This document shows, in pieces, positions 15,109 through 23,018 of a stretch of DNA of 36,090 nt (position 1 is the first letter of the stretch; each line of letters starts with the position of its first letter). The DNA comes from Eubacterium ramulus (GTDB taxonomy: Bacteria; Bacillota; Clostridia; Lachnospirales; Lachnospiraceae). Both the position numbers and the translations under genes were made by a program. Location of the stretch: NCBI RefSeq assembly GCF_003122485.1, contig NZ_JRFU01000067.1, forward strand, positions 1 through 36,090. Reading direction: 5' to 3'. Below the pieces are notes generated by a model, which saw only the letters and a program-made list of their open reading frames with translations, ran no database searches and was not told where the DNA came from.

Positions 15109-18100
15109 TTAAAGATTTTTCACGGTCGCGATGTCGATCATCGTCATCTGATCATTTGCTGTCTCAAGACTGAGTGCCAGCGCATTTGCCGTATCCATAG
15201 ATGTCAGGCAGTGAACACCTGTCTCAATGGCATTTCGACGAATGAGGAATCCGTCTCTGGATTTATCACGTCCCTGTGTCGGTGTATCGATAACAAGATC
15301 GATCTTGTGACCAAGGATCAGATCCATAACGTTTGGTGATTCCTGAGAAATCTTATTAACACGACGTGCATTTACACCATGATCCTGCAGATATTTTGCA
15401 GTACTTCTTGTAGCATAAATAGTGTAACCAAGTGCTTCGAAACGTTTTGCAACACCGACTGCCTCCGATTTGTCCGCATCCTTGACTGTCATGATCATCT
15501 GTTTGTACTTCGGAAGCTGAATGCCAGCGCCGATAAATGCTTTGTACAATGCTTCGTTGAAGTTCTTTGCGATACCAAGGCACTCACCGGTGGATTTCAT
15601 TTCCGGTCCAAGGCTGATCTCAGCTCCACGCAGTTTCTCGAAGGAGAATACTGGCATCTTGATGGCAATGTAATCTGCCTCCGGTGCCAGTCCCGGCTCA
15701 TAACCCATGCCTTTGATGGTCTCACCAAGGATTACTTTTGTTGCCAGATCTACGATCGGGATACCTGTTACTTTACTGATATATGGTACGGTTCTGGAAG
15801 AACGCGGGTTCACTTCGATGACATATACTTCCTCGTTCATGGCGATGAACTGAATGTTGATCAGTCCTACGACATGAAGTGCTCTTGCCAGACGTTTTGT
15901 ATACTCTACGATGGTCTCTTTTACATGATCGCTGATGGTCGGTGCCGGATATACGGAAATACTGTCTCCTGAATGTACACCAGTACGCTCGATATGCTCC
16001 ATGATACCCGGGATCAGGATATCTGTGCCGTCGCATACCGCATCAACCTCAATCTCTTTACCCATCAGGTATTTATCGATCAGAATCGGGTGATCCTGTG
16101 CGATCTGGTTGATGGTATCGATAAATTCTACGATCTCATCATCATTGAATGCAATGTGCATGCCCTGTCCGCCAAGTACATAGGACGGACGAACCAGTAC
16201 CGGATAACCGATGCGATTTGCTGCTGCTTTTGCTTCCTGAGCGGTGTATACGGTATCACCTGCTGCTCTCGGAATACCTGTCTGCTCCAGAATCTCATCA
16301 AAGAGCTCACGGTCCTCAGCTGCATCAACGTCTTCTGCTTTTGTACCAAGGATCGGCACGCCCATCTTCATCAGGCTCTCTGTCAGTTTGATGGCTGTCT
16401 GTCCACCGAACTGTACAACTGCTCCATCCGGTTTTTCGATGTTTACGACGTTCTCTACATCTTCCGGTGTCAGCGGCTCGAAATACAGTTTGTCAGCAAT
16501 ATCAAAGTCAGTGGAAACTGTCTCTGGGTTGTTGTTGATAATGATTGTCTCATATCCGGCTTTTGCGAAGGACCATGTACAATGTACGGAGCAGAAGTCG
16601 AACTCGATACCCTGTCCGATACGGATCGGACCGGAACCAAGTACCAGAACTTTTTTCTTCTTTGCTGTTCCGTCTGCTTCATTTTCACCATCAAAGCAGG
16701 AATAGTAATATGGTGTTGTTGCCTCAAACTCTGCGGCACAGGTATCAACCATCTTGAAGGAAGCTGTGATGCCGTTTTCGTAACGCATGTTTTTGATGTA
16801 TTCTTCATCTTTTCCGGTTAACTGAGCGATGACTTTATCCGGGAACTCGATACGTTTTGCTTCGCGGAGCAGATCAACAGTCAGTGCCTCGCTGCGCAGA
16901 CGACCTTCCATCTCAACCAAAATTGCGATTTTATCAATAAACCATTTGTCGATCTTTGTGATGTCATGGATCGTATCATAAGAAACTCCACGACGGCATG
17001 CCTCAGCGATGACCCAGATTCTTCTGTCATCTACCACTTTCAGACGCTCGATCAGTTTATCATAGGAAAGTGATACATACTCATCTGTAACAAGGCTGTC
17101 TACATGCTGCTCCAGGGAACGGATGGCTTTCATCAGCGCGCCCTCGAAGTTTGTGCAGATACTCATAACCTCACCAGTTGCTTTCATCTGTGTGGTCAGA
17201 GTACGTTTTGCAGTGATAAATTTATCAAACGGCAGACGCGGGATTTTTACAACACAGTAATCCAGCATCGGCTCGAAACTTGCGTAAGTTTTTCCTGTAA
17301 TGGCATTTTTGATCTCATCCAGTGTGTAACCAAGTGCGATCTTTGCAGCAACTTTTGCGATCGGATATCCGGTTGCTTTGGAAGCCAGTGCAGAAGAACG
17401 GCTTACTCGCGGGTTTACCTCGATAACGCAGTACTCAAAGGAATCCGGATTTAACGCATACTGTACGTTACAACCACCAGTGATATTCAGCTCGCTGATG
17501 ATATTTAACGCAGATGTACGCAGCATCTGGTACTCTTTGTCGCCCAGTGTCTGGGACGGTGCTACTACGATGGAGTCACCGGTATGAACACCAACCGGGT
17601 CGATATTCTCCATATTACATACTGTGATGCAGTTTCCGTTAGCATCACGCATTACTTCGTACTCAATCTCTTTCCATCCGGCGATGCAGCGTTCAACCAG
17701 AACTTCTCCGACACGGCTCAGACGCAGACCGTTGGTCAGGATCTCAACCAGCTCTTCTTCGTTGTGGGCGATACCGCCGCCGCTTCCGCCTAAGGTAAAG
17801 GCCGGACGCAGTACAACCGGGTAACCGATGGTATTTGTAAATTTGATACCATCTTCCACTGTATTTACAACCAGGGAAGCCGCACACGGCTCACCGATTT
17901 TTTCCATAGTATCTTTGAAAGCCTGACGATCCTCCGCACGGAAAATTGTCTCAGCTGTGGTACCGATCAGTTTTACACCGTTTTCCTCTAAAAATCCGGA
18001 TTCTGCCAGCTCCATACCAAGGTTCAAACCTGCCTGTCCACCCAGAGTCGGAAGTACGCTGTCCGGTTTTTCTTTTAAAATAATCTGTTTTAACACATCG

Positions 18101-18312
18101 ACAGTCAGCGGCTCAATGTATACCTGATCTGCGATCTGTTTATCTGTCATGATGGTTGCCGGGTTGGAGTTTACCAGACAAACTTCAATGCCTTCCTCTT
18201 TCAGGGAACGGCATGCCTGTGTACCCGCATAATCAAACTCAGCTGCCTGTCCGATAATAATCGGACCGGAACCGATTACTAATACTTTTTTGATATCTGA
18301 TCTCTTTGGCAT
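15109..18312 (-). CDS. carB: Carbamoyl-phosphate synthase large subunit
   Basis: A 1067-aa synthetase subunit that makes carbamoyl phosphate from bicarbonate, ATP and ammonia for pyrimidines and arginine. It has two homologous ATP-grasp halves: the first begins VLVIGSGPIIIGQAAEFDYAG and contains RPAFTLGGSGGGIA; the second begins VLVLGSGPIRIGQGIEFD and contains RPSYVLGGQGMHIA. A C-terminal MGS-like allosteric domain (about residues 930-1060, from MTVKDADKSEAVG) follows. The length is close to the usual ~1070. The ATG overlaps the carA stop codon by one base (TAATG), with GGAGG 9 nt upstream inside carA, so the subunits are translationally coupled. Confidence 0.98.
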   Translation of the reverse strand: MPKRSDIKKVLVIGSGPIIIGQAAEFDYAGTQACRSLKEEGIEVCLVNSNPATIMTDKQIADQVYIEPLTVDVLKQIILKEKPDSVLPTLGGQAGLNLGMELAESGFLEENGVKLIGTTAETIFRAEDRQAFKDTMEKIGEPCAASLVVNTVEDGIKFTNTIGYPVVLRPAFTLGGSGGGIAHNEEELVEILTNGLRLSRVGEVLVERCIAGWKEIEYEVMRDANGNCITVCNMENIDPVGVHTGDSIVVAPSQTLGDKEYQMLRTSALNIISELNITGGCNVQYALNPDSFEYCVIEVNPRVSRSSALASKATGYPIAKVAAKIALGYTLDEIKNAITGKTYASFEPMLDYCVVKIPRLPFDKFITAKRTLTTQMKATGEVMSICTNFEGALMKAIRSLEQHVDSLVTDEYVSLSYDKLIERLKVVDDRRIWVIAEACRRGVSYDTIHDITKIDKWFIDKIAILVEMEGRLRSEALTVDLLREAKRIEFPDKVIAQLTGKDEEYIKNMRYENGITASFKMVDTCAAEFEATTPYYYSCFDGENEADGTAKKKKVLVLGSGPIRIGQGIEFDFCSVHCTWSFAKAGYETIIINNNPETVSTDFDIADKLYFEPLTPEDVENVVNIEKPDGAVVQFGGQTAIKLTESLMKMGVPILGTKAEDVDAAEDRELFDEILEQTGIPRAAGDTVYTAQEAKAAANRIGYPVLVRPSYVLGGQGMHIAFNDDEIVEFIDTINQIAQDHPILIDKYLMGKEIEVDAVCDGTDILIPGIMEHIERTGVHSGDSISVYPAPTISDHVKETIVEYTKRLARALHVVGLINIQFIAMNEEVYVIEVNPRSSRTVPYISKVTGIPIVDLATKVILGETIKGMGYEPGLAPEADYIAIKMPVFSFEKLRGAEISLGPEMKSTGECLGIAKNFNEALYKAFIGAGIQLPKYKQMIMTVKDADKSEAVGVAKRFEALGYTIYATRSTAKYLQDHGVNARRVNKISQESPNVMDLILGHKIDLVIDTPTQGRDKSRDGFLIRRNAIETGVHCLTSMDTANALALSLETANDQMTMIDIATVKNL

Positions 18313-19382
18313 TATTTCTGTCCTCCCATCATTTCAATAAACTTGTCAAACAGGTATCCGGAATCCTGTGGTCCAGGGCATGCTTCCGGATGGAACTGTA
18401 CGGTAAAAATATTCTTTCCTGTATACTTGAGTCCCTCGTTGGTTCCGTCGTTTACATTTGTAAATGCAGGAACTGCAACTGCCGGGTCAAGACTTTCTGC
18501 ATCAACCGCGTATCCATGGTTCTGGGATGAAATGTATACACGACCTGTTTCCAGATCTTTTACCGGATGATTGCCGCCTCTGTGTCCATATTTCAATTTG
18601 TAGGTATCTGCGCCGGTAGCTAATGCCATCAACTGATGTCCTAAGCAGATCGCAAAAATCGGTACTTCAGAATCGTAAAGTTTTTTCACTTCTTTGATGA
18701 TATCTGTGCAGGCTTTCGGGTCTCCAGGGCCGTTAGAAAGCATGATTCCGTCCGGGTTGGAAGCAAGGATTTCCTCGGCTGTTGTGTGTGCCGGGTAGAT
18801 CGTAACTTCGCAGCCACGTTTGTGCAGGGACTGTGCAATGTTGTTCTTTGCACCGAAGTCCAGCAGTGCTACTTTATAGCCGTCTGCTTTCAGCACTTCT
18901 TTCTCACTGCAGGTCACCTTGTCTACCACGTTTCCTGTATTGTATACATGAAGCTGAGGCAGAATTTCATCAAGTTTGTAATTTTCATCAGTGGTGATCA
19001 TGCCGTTCATGGTTCCTTTTTCACGCAGGATCTTTGTCAGTGCTCGCGTATCAATTCCTGCGATTCCAGGGATGTCATGCTCTTTCAGGAAATCCTGAAT
19101 GGTTCCCTGGCAGCGGAAGTTGCTCGGAATTCTGGATAACTCTCTTACGATGTATCCGTCCGGCCATGGCTGTTTGGACTCCATGTCCGGTGTAATTCCA
19201 TAATTTCCAATCAGCGGATAAGTCATTACGACTGCCTGTCCCGCATAGGATGGGTCTGTCAAAACCTCCAGATAACCAGTCATGGAAGTATTGAAGACGA
19301 TCTCACTGATCACGCTCTTTGTCGAACCAATGCTTGTTCCGGTAAATACTGTACCGTCTTCCAGAATCAGAAATGCTTTCAT
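18312..19382 (-). CDS. carA: Carbamoyl-phosphate synthase small (glutaminase) subunit
   Basis: A 356-aa subunit that hydrolyses glutamine and channels ammonia to CarB. The N-terminal CPSase small-chain domain has ILEDGTVFTG and FNTSMTGYLEVLTDPSYAGQ. The C-terminal class I glutamine amidotransferase domain has nucleophile Cys246 in AICLGHQL and His331/Glu333 in VQFHPEACPGP. AAAGGA lies upstream of the ATG. No other pyr or arg gene is adjacent, so the pathway is not fixed by context. A promoter 170 nt upstream and a U-tailed hairpin in the leader point to attenuation control. Confidence 0.98.
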   Translation of the reverse strand: MKAFLILEDGTVFTGTSIGSTKSVISEIVFNTSMTGYLEVLTDPSYAGQAVVMTYPLIGNYGITPDMESKQPWPDGYIVRELSRIPSNFRCQGTIQDFLKEHDIPGIAGIDTRALTKILREKGTMNGMITTDENYKLDEILPQLHVYNTGNVVDKVTCSEKEVLKADGYKVALLDFGAKNNIAQSLHKRGCEVTIYPAHTTAEEILASNPDGIMLSNGPGDPKACTDIIKEVKKLYDSEVPIFAICLGHQLMALATGADTYKLKYGHRGGNHPVKDLETGRVYISSQNHGYAVDAESLDPAVAVPAFTNVNDGTNEGLKYTGKNIFTVQFHPEACPGPQDSGYLFDKFIEMMGGQK

Positions 19383-19462
19383 TTATTCGCCCGTCCTTTC
19401 TCTTTTTTACAATATACACTTTTAATATACAACATTTTAACATGTATTTCCTGGCTTGTTGC

Positions 19463-19489
19463 AAAAAAAAAGAGGGAATTTTCTCTTTT
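19463..19489 (-). promoter_or_regulatory. Putative transcription attenuator in the carAB leader
   Basis: On the minus strand AAAAGAG (19483-19489) pairs with CTCTTTT (19468-19474), extendable by three pairs, and a run of nine T follows. It lies between the carA promoter and the carA ATG. The CTCTTTTTT strand could pair instead with AAAAAAGAG at 19400-19408, just before the ribosome binding site. Confidence 0.5.
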
Positions 19490-19554
19490 CTTGTATGTTT
19501 ATACATCATTCATGCATAATATTCATTTTTCTGCCATATATACAAATTGTAGGT

Positions 19555-19583
19555 ATTCTATCACAGTTTTTCCTGCATTTCAA
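19555..19583 (-). promoter_or_regulatory. Sigma-A promoter of carAB
   Basis: Minus-strand TTGAAA (19578-19583), 17-nt spacer, TAGAAT (19555-19560). It predicts a ~165-nt leader before carA. Confidence 0.65.
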
Positions 19584-19765
19584 TACTAACTTTTCAGATA
19601 CATTCATAATACTTTCTAATCATATTAATCAGACATGATTATTTCATACTGACTTCCACACTATAACTTTACTCTTATTCAAAAGTATCCAAATGGAAAT
19701 CTTCTACTAAATCTCTTTCTTATCATACGCTTTAAAACAGTATGCATTTTCTTTTATAATCAACA

Positions 19766-19801
19766 ACGGCAAGACCCGACTTTATTGCCAGGTCTTGCCG
19801 T
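19766..19801 (-). terminator. Terminator of serS
   Basis: A perfect 11-bp stem pairs ACGGCAAGACC (19766-19776) with GGTCTTGCCGT (19791-19801), loop 14 nt, beginning 8 nt after the serS stop. The minus-strand tail is TTGTTGATT, moderately U-rich. Confidence 0.75.
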
Positions 19802-19808
19802 CACTTAA

Positions 19809-21089
19809 TTACTCAATTATTGTTTTTCCACCCATGTATGGCTGTAATGCTTTCGGAATATTTACAGTTCCGTCTGCATTTAAGTTGTTCTCTAAGAATG
19901 CGATCAACATTCTTGGCGGAGCAACTACGGTATTATTTAATGTATGAGCCAGATATTTCTTGCCATCTTTTCCTTTGACACGGATCTTCAGACGTCTTGC
20001 CTGAGCGTCACCAAGGTTAGAGCAGCTTCCTACCTCAAAATATTTCTTCTGACGTGGAGACCATGCCTCTACATCAACGGATTTTACTTTCAGGTCAGCA
20101 AGGTCACCGGAACAGCACTCTAAGGTACGAACCGGGATATCAAGGCTGCGGAACAGGTCTACGGTGTTCTGCCATAATTTCTCATACCACATCATAGAAT
20201 CTTCCGGTTTGCAGACAACGATCATTTCCTGTTTTTCAAACTGGTGGATACGGTATACACCTCTCTCCTCGATACCATGAGCACCTTTCTCTTTACGGAA
20301 GCACGGAGAATAGCTGGTCAGAGTCTTCGGCAGCTGATCCTCATCGATCATAGTATCGATAAAGCTTCCGATCATGGAATGCTCGGAAGTACCGATCAGA
20401 TACAGGTCTTCGCCTTCGATCTTGTACATCATGGCATCCATCTCGTCAAAACTCATAACGCCGGTAACAACGTTGCTTCTGATCATGTATGGCGGGATGC
20501 AGTATGTGAAACCGCGGTCGATCATAAAGTCACGGGCATAAGCCAGAACTGCGGAGTGCAGACGGGCAATGTCACCTTTCAGATAATAAAAACCGTTTCC
20601 GGCTACTTTTCTTGCACTGTCAAGGTCGATACCATCAAATTTTTCCATGATTTCTGTATGATATGGGATCTCGAAATCCGGAACAACCGGCTCACCAAAA
20701 CGCTCAACTTCTACGTTCTCGCTATCATCTTTTCCAATCGGGACAGACGGATCAATGATGTTCGGAATGGTCATCATGATCTTTTTGATCTTCTCCTGAA
20801 GCTCGCCTTCCTGTGCCTCAAGCTCTGTCAGACGCTCTGCATCTTTGGCAACCTGCTCTTTTAATGCCATAGCTTCTTCTTTTTTGCCCTGCCCCATCAG
20901 TGCACCAATCTGTTTGGAGACACGGTTTCTGTTGGCACGCAGATCGTCAGCTTCCTGCTGAACGGCTCTGGATGATGCATCTAATTCGATTACTTCGTCA
21001 ACCAGACCAAGTTTGTGATCCTGAAATTTATTTTTGATATTCTGTTTTACAATATCCGGGTTTTCTCTTAAAAACTTAATGTCAATCAT
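19809..21089 (-). CDS. serS: Seryl-tRNA synthetase
   Basis: A 426-aa class II synthetase that charges tRNA-Ser. Residues ~1-105 form the N-terminal domain with the long antiparallel coiled coil that grips the tRNA (from FLRENPDIVKQNIKNKF through QEGELQEKIKKIM). The catalytic domain has motif 2 (SPCFRKEKGAHGIEERGVYR, then HQFEKQEM) and the Ser-binding TSEHSM. Motif 3 reads APPRMLIAFLENN, keeping the Arg and the FLEN end but differing from the more familiar GRT version. The start is the ATG at 21089 with AGGAGG 5 nt upstream; 14 further codons upstream lack one and would overlap the promoter. It is monocistronic, with its own promoter and terminator. Confidence 0.97.
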   Translation of the reverse strand: MIDIKFLRENPDIVKQNIKNKFQDHKLGLVDEVIELDASSRAVQQEADDLRANRNRVSKQIGALMGQGKKEEAMALKEQVAKDAERLTELEAQEGELQEKIKKIMMTIPNIIDPSVPIGKDDSENVEVERFGEPVVPDFEIPYHTEIMEKFDGIDLDSARKVAGNGFYYLKGDIARLHSAVLAYARDFMIDRGFTYCIPPYMIRSNVVTGVMSFDEMDAMMYKIEGEDLYLIGTSEHSMIGSFIDTMIDEDQLPKTLTSYSPCFRKEKGAHGIEERGVYRIHQFEKQEMIVVCKPEDSMMWYEKLWQNTVDLFRSLDIPVRTLECCSGDLADLKVKSVDVEAWSPRQKKYFEVGSCSNLGDAQARRLKIRVKGKDGKKYLAHTLNNTVVAPPRMLIAFLENNLNADGTVNIPKALQPYMGGKTIIE

Positions 21090-21122
21090 AGCTTCCTCCT
21101 GAGGAAATTTTATTCTTTCAAA

Positions 21123-21151
21123 AGTATACACTGATTCACAGCAATATTCAA
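21123..21151 (-). promoter_or_regulatory. Sigma-A promoter of serS
   Basis: Minus-strand TTGAAT (21146-21151), 17-nt spacer, TATACT (21123-21128), giving a short leader of about 30 nt. There is no room for a T-box, and no T-box motif is seen. Confidence 0.7.
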
Positions 21152-21192
21152 GCCTTGTTCATCGTGTTCTTGACGAAAATTTGGGGGTATAA

Positions 21193-21370
21193 AGCGAAAT
21201 CGAAGCATCCTTTCAGAATCGCTAGACGCTCACTACCTTCATTTCACTTCGGTTTCATCGCGCTCACTCTCAACTCCGATAAAAGCTGGTCGTTTCCCGT
21301 TCGCGCAAAACCTTGTGAAAATCAGTCGTTCACTCAATCACTGATTCTGAAAGGATGCTTCGATTTCGCT
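21193..21370. repeat. 178-nt unit bounded by perfect 28-bp inverted repeats
   Basis: The arms at 21193-21220 and 21343-21370 are perfectly complementary (arm core AATCGAAGCATCCTTTCAG). Flanking GTATAAA sequences extend the symmetry with a 2-nt indel. The 122-nt interior has no gene. It resembles a small non-autonomous palindromic element, or an extreme hairpin. Confidence 0.65.
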
Positions 21371-21384
21371 ATTTATACATTTTA

Positions 21385-21455
21385 AACGCAGAATAAGCAT
21401 TCCCCCGTTTCAAGTGCGTAGAGCATAAACGGTGGGTAAGAGGAATGCTTATGTC
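21385..21455 (-). repeat. Structured repeat element, copy 1
   Basis: It reads AACGCAGAATAAGCATTCC at one end and GAATGCTTATGTC at the other, with CAAGTGCGT and CGGTGGG in between. The ends form a hairpin (AAGCATTCC/GGAATGCTT). It is nearly the same as the reverse complement of 31545-31618. Confidence 0.7.
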
Positions 21456-21533
21456 CGCTTTACTCTGCATGTGCAACACAATGTTTTTTATACAGTAACT
21501 GCACATGCGGCACGCAGCGCCGTCGTGTAAATG

Positions 21534-21730
21534 GAACAAAAATGATACAAAAACTCCAATGCAAGGCGGTAGATTGATTTTCGTTATCGAAGCGAGCATA
21601 GCCCGACCGCGTGAGCGTGTTTGAGGCTGCTGTCTCTGCAGCCGAGTTCGCGGAAGCGGTCGGAGATAAGCGGCGCAGCGCAGATAGAAAATCATTCGTG
21701 CCTGCATTGGAGTTTTGTATCATTTTGTTC
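21534..21730 (-). repeat. 197-nt nested palindrome after the ABC efflux operon
   Basis: The outer arms 21534-21563 and 21703-21730 are complementary over 28 bp with two single-base indels (core ACTCCAATGCA). Inside are further helices, including CCGACCGC/GCGGTCGG (21603-21663 region) and GGCTGC/GCAGCC (21625-21643). It starts 20 nt after the permease stop and may double as operon terminator. Confidence 0.65.
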
Positions 21731-21749
21731 TTTATCACACAAGCAAGAT

Positions 21750-23003
21750 TTATTCGCGGCGCAAAGCATCGATTGGTTTCAGATTTGCTGCCTTATAAGA
21801 TGGCAATAATCCGAAAATAATTCCAATTCCCATGGAGAATGCTACCGCAATGATCGCCGCCGGCACACTGATCACTACCGGCATCTCACTGACTTTTGAA
21901 ATGACCTCCGCCAATATGATACCCGCAACCACACCGATAATACCGCCAAGACTGGTCAGTACGGCTGCCTCCGTCAGAAACTGTCCAAGAATATGACCTT
22001 TCTTTGCTCCGATTGCTTTTTTCAGACCGATTTCCTGCGTACGCTCTGTCACGGATACCAGCATGATATTCATAACACCAATACCACCAACTAACAGAGA
22101 AATTCCTGCGATCCAGATCAGCATCCGGTTTGTGGACTGGCTCAGTTCCTGAATATCCTGTGCCTGTTTCAACAGATCCTGTCCTTTGTACTGAATAGTA
22201 GTGTCAGGAACTGCGAGGTTTGCATTCAGAATATCAGCTACTGCCTGACCTGCTGATGACATGGAATCTGTATTCGTTGCCCGCAAAACGACGCTCTGCG
22301 GTTCATCATACTGAAATACGATCGGCCAGGTTGTAGACGGAATAAACACTCTGCCGCTGCTGTCCTGCATATAAGTATAGTAATCATCCATAGAGTTAAT
22401 CACCGGTTCAAAGCCATCTTTTTTGTCTGCAATTCCGATAACGATGTACGGCTCCCCGGATATTTCGATGGTTTTTCCAATAGCATCTTCTCCCTGAAAC
22501 AGAGAGGAGGCACAATCCTGATCCAAAATTGCTACTTTTCTGTATTTTGCATAGTCGTTGCCGTCAAATCCACGACCTTCTTTTACCGCATAACTGCAGG
22601 TATCCAGATAGTTCTGGTCGATTCCCATGACATAACCGCCGGAAAGAGAGGTATTTCCATAGCATACGGTATCGTAACCCTGACGGCTGGTATAACGGGA
22701 AGCGTCCTCCACGCCATCTGCTGCCAGAATCTGCTGCATTGTATCATCACTGATCACAGGAACGCCGTCCGGGATTCCATTGTAATCCATCTCATACGTC
22801 CATTCATCCTGATAAAGCTGAACGGTAACTGTGTTATTTCCGGCTCCCACCAAATTCTGCTTGATCTGCTCATTTGTTCCCTGAATTGTGGAAACAATCG
22901 CAATAATCGCACCAATACCGATAATAATACCAAGCATCGTCAGAAAGGAACGCATTTTATGTGACCAAATGCCCTGAAAGGACAGTCTAATATTTTCTAA
23001 CAT
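21750..23003 (-). CDS. MacB-like ABC transporter permease (FtsX domain)
   Basis: A 417-aa permease of the MacB/FtsX type. TM1 is at about 16-40 (MRSFLTMLGIIIGIGAIIAI), followed by a large extracytoplasmic MacB core domain (about 45-285). Three C-terminal membrane helices make the FtsX domain (LIWIAGISLLVGGIGVMNIM, AAVLTSLGGIIGVVAGIILA, AAIIAVAFSMGIGIIFGLL), with the coupling motif RTQEIGLKKAIGAKKG. The start is the ATG at 23003 with GGGGAGG 8 nt before it; an upstream GTG lies inside that Shine-Dalgarno. It probably forms the export complex with the ATPase and the two adaptors of this operon. The substrate is unknown. Confidence 0.92.
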   Translation of the reverse strand: MLENIRLSFQGIWSHKMRSFLTMLGIIIGIGAIIAIVSTIQGTNEQIKQNLVGAGNNTVTVQLYQDEWTYEMDYNGIPDGVPVISDDTMQQILAADGVEDASRYTSRQGYDTVCYGNTSLSGGYVMGIDQNYLDTCSYAVKEGRGFDGNDYAKYRKVAILDQDCASSLFQGEDAIGKTIEISGEPYIVIGIADKKDGFEPVINSMDDYYTYMQDSSGRVFIPSTTWPIVFQYDEPQSVVLRATNTDSMSSAGQAVADILNANLAVPDTTIQYKGQDLLKQAQDIQELSQSTNRMLIWIAGISLLVGGIGVMNIMLVSVTERTQEIGLKKAIGAKKGHILGQFLTEAAVLTSLGGIIGVVAGIILAEVISKVSEMPVVISVPAAIIAVAFSMGIGIIFGLLPSYKAANLKPIDALRRE

Positions 23004-23018
23004 TTCACGCACCTCCCC

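Larger units (their letters stand above)
19383..19808. other. carAB leader and serS terminator region
   Basis: 426 nt without a gene. It contains the carA promoter (19555-19583), a leader hairpin with a nine-base U-tail (19463-19489) and the serS terminator (19766-19801). The stretch 19590-19760 shows nothing I can name. No PyrR-binding motif is recognisable. Confidence 0.6.
21090..21749. repeat. Non-coding mosaic of long palindromic units between serS and the efflux operon
   Basis: 660 nt with no supportable gene. In order: serS promoter (21123-21151), a 178-nt unit with 28-bp terminal inverted repeats (21193-21370), a structured element also found at 31545-31618 (21385-21455), an 8-bp inverted repeat CATGTGCA/TGCACATG (21468-21507), and a 197-nt nested palindrome (21534-21730) directly after the permease stop. 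Confidence 0.7.

Noticed and set aside
15973-16821. 282-codon plus-strand frame opposite carB
   Set aside because: Mirror frame of a highly conserved gene; Cys/Phe-rich composition and no start signal.
19303-19509. 68-codon frame in the carAB leader, a possible leader peptide
   Set aside because: It runs on into carA in another frame and has no ribosome binding site before its two ATG codons; no run of Arg or other regulatory codons.
19383-19560. PyrR-dependent attenuator of carAB
   Set aside because: The conserved PyrR-binding loop sequence is not recognisable in the leader; kept only as an undefined attenuator candidate.
21090-21200. T-box leader before serS
   Set aside because: The promoter is only about 30-60 nt from the start codon and no T-box motif or specifier stem is present.
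21369-21707. 112-codon minus-strand open frame spanning two palindromic units
   Set aside because: It crosses the boundaries of separate repeat elements and has Arg/Cys-rich content typical of non-coding frames; no start signal.
21460-21738. 92-codon minus-strand open frame after the efflux permease
   Set aside because: It lies across the nested palindrome at 21534-21730, starts with GTG, has no Shine-Dalgarno and encodes no recognisable domain. Better explained as a by-product of the repeat; reported as a finding about the repeat.
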